A stretch of DNA of 13,930 bases. It comes from DASWUD01 sp036401755 (GTDB lineage Bacteria > Pseudomonadota > Gammaproteobacteria > Thiohalomonadales > Thiohalomonadaceae). The stretch spans positions 1 through 13,930 of the forward strand of contig DASWUD010000118.1 of assembly GCA_036401755.1 (NCBI GenBank). The letters run 5' to 3'. Numbering within the stretch: position 1 is the first letter of the stretch; every line of letters starts with the position of its first letter. Positions 11,501-13,930 of this stretch are shown one piece after another. The notes beneath the pieces were generated by a model. The model was not told where the DNA came from, searched no databases, and saw nothing but the letters and a program-made list of their open reading frames with translations. Made by a program: the position numbers and the translations under genes.

Positions 11501-13930
11501 GCCGCTCTGTAGCGCAGAGACACCTGCACTCGGATCGGCAACCTTCACACCGTTCAGCGTAGTGGTGTTGGCCACGTAGGTGGTGTAGGCCGGGAGCATG
11601 TCGCGCAGCATGACGCCCGTCGCATTCTCGTTGCCGATATTCTTCACGGTGATGGTGTAGTGCAGCCTGTCACCTGCCACCAGCACATTCGCATCACCGG
11701 TCATGTCCTGCGAGGTCTTGTAAATCTGCAGGACCGGTGCGGAACTGATCAGCGTCGAGGTTTGATTGCTGGTCGAGGGCGAGATACTGCCCGCTGACAG
11801 TTGGGCCTGATTCAGCACCACCGTGCCACTATCGATCACCGCGGCGAGCGTCGCCTCAAAAACGATGGTGACCGTATCGTTGGGATCCCCCTTGGCCGCC
11901 AGACTCAGATTTCCGATCTGCACCACCCCGGTGCCATTGACGCCGCCCGTGGGGTTGCTTGTATCGGTGGCGCCCGCCGCCGAGATGTTGATCACGTGCA
12001 AGGTGCCCGGGGCAAACTGTGCAGCCAGGTCGTCCTTCACGGTGGCCCCCGCCACGGGCACCACACTGTCATTGGTGAGCACCAGGGTATAGCGAAGCGT
12101 ATTGCCGGGAATGGCGTTGGCACCCGGATTCGCGCCTGTGGTGGCATTGACGACAGATTTCACCATCGTCACCGTCAACGGGGTGGTCATCGTGACCGTG
12201 GCCGGCGCAGTGAAGTAGTCGTTGACCACCGGCGTATTACTGCCGTTGCGCTCTACGGCACTGACGCCATCGAGGCTGGTCCAGCGACCGATGACACTAT
12301 TGGTCAGGTTCGAGCCCGGGGCTACAGAGTTGAGGACACGCACCTGATAGGTCACGGTGGCCGAAGTCCCCTCCGGGAGGTCGATATTATGTCCGTTCGT
12401 CAGACTCCAGGTGAGCTTCTGCGCGGTTGTCGTGCCATCGCCACTGGTGGCGGGATCGGCCAGTGCCGCACCGTTCAAGGTCGCACTCCCCGCTTCATAG
12501 AGCAGGCCCAGACCAAGGCTGTCCTCGACGCTGAGGTCGTAGGCGTTTGAGCGATCATCCCCTGCTGCACCGCCAGTAGCAGTAAAGGTGAGGGTGTAGG
12601 TGATGAGATCGCCAGGTAGGGGGGTCGTCGCCGATGCTACCTTGGTGACGCTCACCAGCGGCTCAATGATTTTCACCGGGGCGCTGGTGGAGGATGTGAC
12701 GGGGCTGGCCGGTTTGCCGGTGTAGGTGTAGTCGGCGGTGTTGGTAAAGCTCGTCCCGGCATTGGCCTGGTCGTTGTTGGCCACGCGCGTGGTCAGGGTG
12801 ATCACTGCCTGCTGGCCGGCGGGGATGGTGCCGAGGCCGAAATTCAAGGTTTGCCCGGACTGGACCAGATTGATTGTATGGGCTGTGCCATTAAGGGTGG
12901 CGGTGGCACTGACATACTCCAGAGCACCGTGCAGCGTGTCGGTCACCACCACATTGTCGAGCGCCACGTTCATCGCCACGGCAGGCACCCTGATGCTATA
13001 GACCACCTGGTCGCCGATACGCGCCTCACCATTGGTCGGCGACACCAGGGTCTTCAATAGCGCCCCCTCACCCGCCAGGTTGACCATCCACACCTGTGCC
13101 GGGGCAGTGGCGGGGTAAACGCGCCCCGACTGCGCCAGCGGCAGCGATCGATACTCGGCGACCTGGGCCTCATTGCTCCATGGCACATTCTGCGTGGTCA
13201 GGTCGGTATGGAAGCCGACGGAATAATCGACAGTAACGCACTGGCCAGGATTAACAGGCGCGCTGTCGGTCAGCGCGATGGTCATCGTGCCGCCACGCGG
13301 CGGTGCGGTATAGGTGAAACCGGTTCCAGCATTCAGGGTGGTGGTGCCGATCTTAACCAGCGGCGGGTTCGCCAGGTCACTTTCATCGAGCTCGGGTGCC
13401 AGCAGATCGGTAATCTTTACACCATAGGCCGGGGCCAGACCGGTGTTACACGACGACAGATGGAAACTCATCACGTCGCTAGTAATGTTGACCTGGTAAG
13501 GATCGCCAGAGGTACCGCTGCCTACGCGGCCGCTGCCCGTATCCACCTTGGTAATCGGCTGCATCTGCGGCTGACGCACCTCCAGCCGCTCCGTCGCCGT
13601 CAGGGCAGGATTGAGTGCCGGGTCACCGCCGGTATAGGTGAGCGTTGCCTGATTGTCGAGCAAATTGGTGGTGTCGTAGTCGACACCCGCCGCCGGCGCA
13701 TCGGTGATCACCTTGGCGACATAGCGGATCACCAGTGTGTCGATGGGGGTACCATTGTTGCTTGGCGGGTTGGCGATGTCGCCGAAAGACCAGGTCAGTG
13801 TACCGGTGGCGCCTGGTGCAGGTTGCGCAATCAGAGGTGTGGCGTAGCCGATGTTGCTGCTCTTGGTAAGGGTGAAGCTTTCCAGCGCCATCCCCGCCGG
13901 CAAGGCATCCGCGACCACCACATTGCGCGT
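8522..13930 (-). CDS. Giant DUF11/SdrD_B repeat surface protein (5' end outside the window)
   Basis: The frame is open to the window edge; codons before 13921 (T-R-N, then V-V-V-A-D-A-L-P) continue the DUF11 pattern, so the GTG at 13921 is internal. Counting from that codon, nine DUF11/TIGR01451-like units lie at about 1-110, 115-272, 288-418, 420-565, 582-726, 729-890, 892-1042, 1044-1178 and 1468-1593. Typical units have GDxxxYTITVxNxG, then VxxxDxLP, then a TLNG turn and closing strands. Between units 8 and 9 are an SdrD_B-like unit (1180-1300, DANFDNLHDNTELDLAGW) and a carboxypeptidase-regulatory-like stretch (1301-1468, PVPGATLTLLHNG). A second SdrD_B unit is at 1597-1712 (DDANVNGYQDKGEKGLPG). 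The last 87 residues form a small alpha/beta domain ending YELTIETEVFWR. DUF11 units form extended beta-sandwich rods in surface proteins, including chlamydial OmcB. No sorting signal or barrel is present, so display must depend on something else, plausibly the coupled downstream barrel protein. Ligand unknown. Confidence 0.9.
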   Translation of the reverse strand, partial: TRNVVVADALPAGMALESFTLTKSSNIGYATPLIAQPAPGATGTLTWSFGDIANPPSNNGTPIDTLVIRYVAKVITDAPAAGVDYDTTNLLDNQATLTYTGGDPALNPALTATERLEVRQPQMQPITKVDTGSGRVGSGTSGDPYQVNITSDVMSFHLSSCNTGLAPAYGVKITDLLAPELDESDLANPPLVKIGTTTLNAGTGFTYTAPPRGGTMTIALTDSAPVNPGQCVTVDYSVGFHTDLTTQNVPWSNEAQVAEYRSLPLAQSGRVYPATAPAQVWMVNLAGEGALLKTLVSPTNGEARIGDQVVYSIRVPAVAMNVALDNVVVTDTLHGALEYVSATATLNGTAHTINLVQSGQTLNFGLGTIPAGQQAVITLTTRVANNDQANAGTSFTNTADYTYTGKPASPVTSSTSAPVKIIEPLVSVTKVASATTPLPGDLITYTLTFTATGGAAGDDRSNAYDLSVEDSLGLGLLYEAGSATLNGAALADPATSGDGTTTAQKLTWSLTNGHNIDLPEGTSATVTYQVRVLNSVAPGSNLTNSVIGRWTSLDGVSAVERNGSNTPVVNDYFTAPATVTMTTPLTVTMVKSVVNATTGANPGANAIPGNTLRYTLVLTNDSVVPVAGATVKDDLAAQFAPGTLHVINISAAGATDTSNPTGGVNGTGVVQIGNLSLAAKGDPNDTVTIVFEATLAAVIDSGTVVLNQAQLSAGSISPSTSNQTSTLISSAPVLQIYKTSQDMTGDANVLVAGDRLHYTITVKNIGNENATGVMLRDMLPAYTTYVANTTTLNGVKVADPSAGVSALQSGMLVNAPGGTPGTMLADASTAAANVATVTFDVVLNADVLEGIFISNQGFVTGSGSGSGPFTDTPSDDPDTAAINDPTLDFVGNLPRLDATKVVALQTDNNANGAVDVGDVVRYTITVNNLGTKEATGVVLSDAMPANTTYLSNTTRLNGQLVADNAGSSALVSGVPINATGSANGTIPNGANAVVTFDVQVAATAVAGDVISNQGYVASNELATEPTDADGNDFNGDQPTTFVVGSAQQLSIIKQVTDLNGGVVEAGDTLEYAVIVTNDGKIAATQVVISDDLSSLATWANYVVDSATLTANGTVTSASLAGGIVTANVGNLAVGATATLRFRVQLKDQNSVPIGTHITNTGLVGWNSPQVTATASVSVDVGGVPGTATLSGRAWHDANFDNLHDNTELDLAGWRVEVWRNNVRLGSVTAQADGSYSISGLAATVGSDLYEIRFQAPGAGANTASLGEANSTYSTTQFIDGPQRISGIIATSGGIVPNLNLPIDPNGVVFNSITRAPVPGATLTLLHNGATVASNCFADPAQQGQVTLASGYYKFDLNFSDPSCPAGADYVIQVTPPARGYFAGPSHLIPPVSNDPAFDATATPFAVPACSPDAITATADYCEAMGSEFAPPLAVPANAVVHHLYLTLSTPVPGDSQLFNNHIAIDPHLDNALTITKTSALVNVNRGALVPYTITVNNTLPVTLTDLSIVDTFPPGFKYVAGSARVNGKPLEPVKTNRTVSWNNLTLATNQQYTIKLLLIVGSGVAEGEYVNRAQVIQTVLNGAASGVAMATVRVVPDPTFDCSDIIGKVFDDANVNGYQDKGEKGLPGVRVVTARGLIVTTDDKGRFHVSCAIAPDERRGSNFIMKVDDRSLPTGYRITTENPRVQRATRGKMLKFNFGATIHKVVRLDIANGVFMPNSTEMRIQWKPRTELLMGELKKGRSILRLAYMAEVEEESLVEARLETMKQEIMRQWSQQNGGYELTIETEVFWRTGAPPSRSALK
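8535..8539 (-). promoter_or_regulatory. Shine-Dalgarno site of the barrel gene, inside the upstream coding region
   Basis: AGGAG on the minus strand lies 9 nt before the ATG at 8525, within the last codons of the upstream gene, whose TGA overlaps that ATG (ATGA, 8525-8522). This supports 8525 as the true start and suggests translational coupling of the two proteins. Confidence 0.75.
9143..13930 (-). repeat. Nine DUF11-like protein repeats and interspersed SdrD_B unit
   Basis: Approximate DNA positions of the DUF11-like units are 13930-13592, 13579-13106, 13060-12668, 12664-12227, 12178-11744, 11737-11252, 11248-10796, 10792-10388 and 9520-9143. The SdrD_B-like unit is at 10384-10022. Units 6 and 7 are the most alike (YTITVKNIGNENATGVMLRD against YTITVNNLGTKEATGVVLSD, then TTTLNG and TTRLNG, SNQGFV and SNQGYV), which indicates the most recent duplication. 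Units 1-2 are the most divergent. Repeats are clear in protein but only patchy in DNA, so this is an old array, not a fresh tandem expansion. Confidence 0.8.

Noticed and set aside
13919..13921. GTG as the start of the DUF11 protein
   Set aside because: The frame is open to the window edge, the codons before it continue the DUF11 strand, and no signal peptide follows it. It is an internal Val codon.
1..13930. CRISPR array, tRNA or rRNA genes, insertion sequence or phage attachment site
   Set aside because: I found no regularly spaced short direct repeats with unique spacers, no tRNA-like cloverleaf or CCA end, no rRNA signature, no transposase or integrase reading frame, and no flanking terminal repeats.

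Overview
The window looks like a gammaproteobacterial chromosome segment. The evidence is a gammaproteobacterial-type TsaB, outer-membrane-style proteins (OmpA-like domains and a large beta-barrel), a lipoprotein with a classical lipobox, and a REP-like GC-rich palindrome pair. Genus cannot be read from the sequence; a sulfur-oxidiser or Chromatiales-like host is only a guess. Every credible gene is on the minus strand, so transcription runs from position 13930 towards 1. The long plus-strand ORFs are antisense shadows of GC-rich genes.

Region by region, in the direction of transcription. (1) 13930-8522: the 3' part of a giant secreted repeat protein. It has nine DUF11/TIGR01451-type beta-sandwich units, two SdrD_B-like units with calcium-type Asp/Asn loops, and a short C-terminal alpha/beta domain that resembles a degenerate OmpA-like domain. 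Its 5' end lies beyond the window. (2) 8525-3345: overlapping it by an ATGA, a 1726-residue envelope protein with an unusually long N-terminal leader, three tandem OmpA-like domains (the third degenerate), Ig-like linker domains and a C-terminal beta-barrel of about 900 residues. (3) 3337-3311: a perfect 12-bp hairpin just past that gene's stop. (4) 3274-2588: tsaB, a housekeeping tRNA-modification gene. (5) 2486-1524: a lipoprotein of unknown function. (6) 1523-1141: an intergenic region with an inverted pair of REP-like elements and a good sigma70-type promoter. (7) 1140-1: the start of a secreted protein with seven evenly spaced Trp-containing propeller blades followed by an Ig-like domain; it runs off the window.

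The most interesting unit is the translationally coupled pair at 8522-13930 and 3345-8525. It looks like a giant surface fibre made together with an outer-membrane/peptidoglycan-anchored barrel partner. Whether the barrel exports the fibre, anchors it, or only shares the operon cannot be decided from sequence. Family architectures of this type occur in databases as uncharacterised proteins. I know of no experimental function, so the idea of a two-partner surface system is inference.
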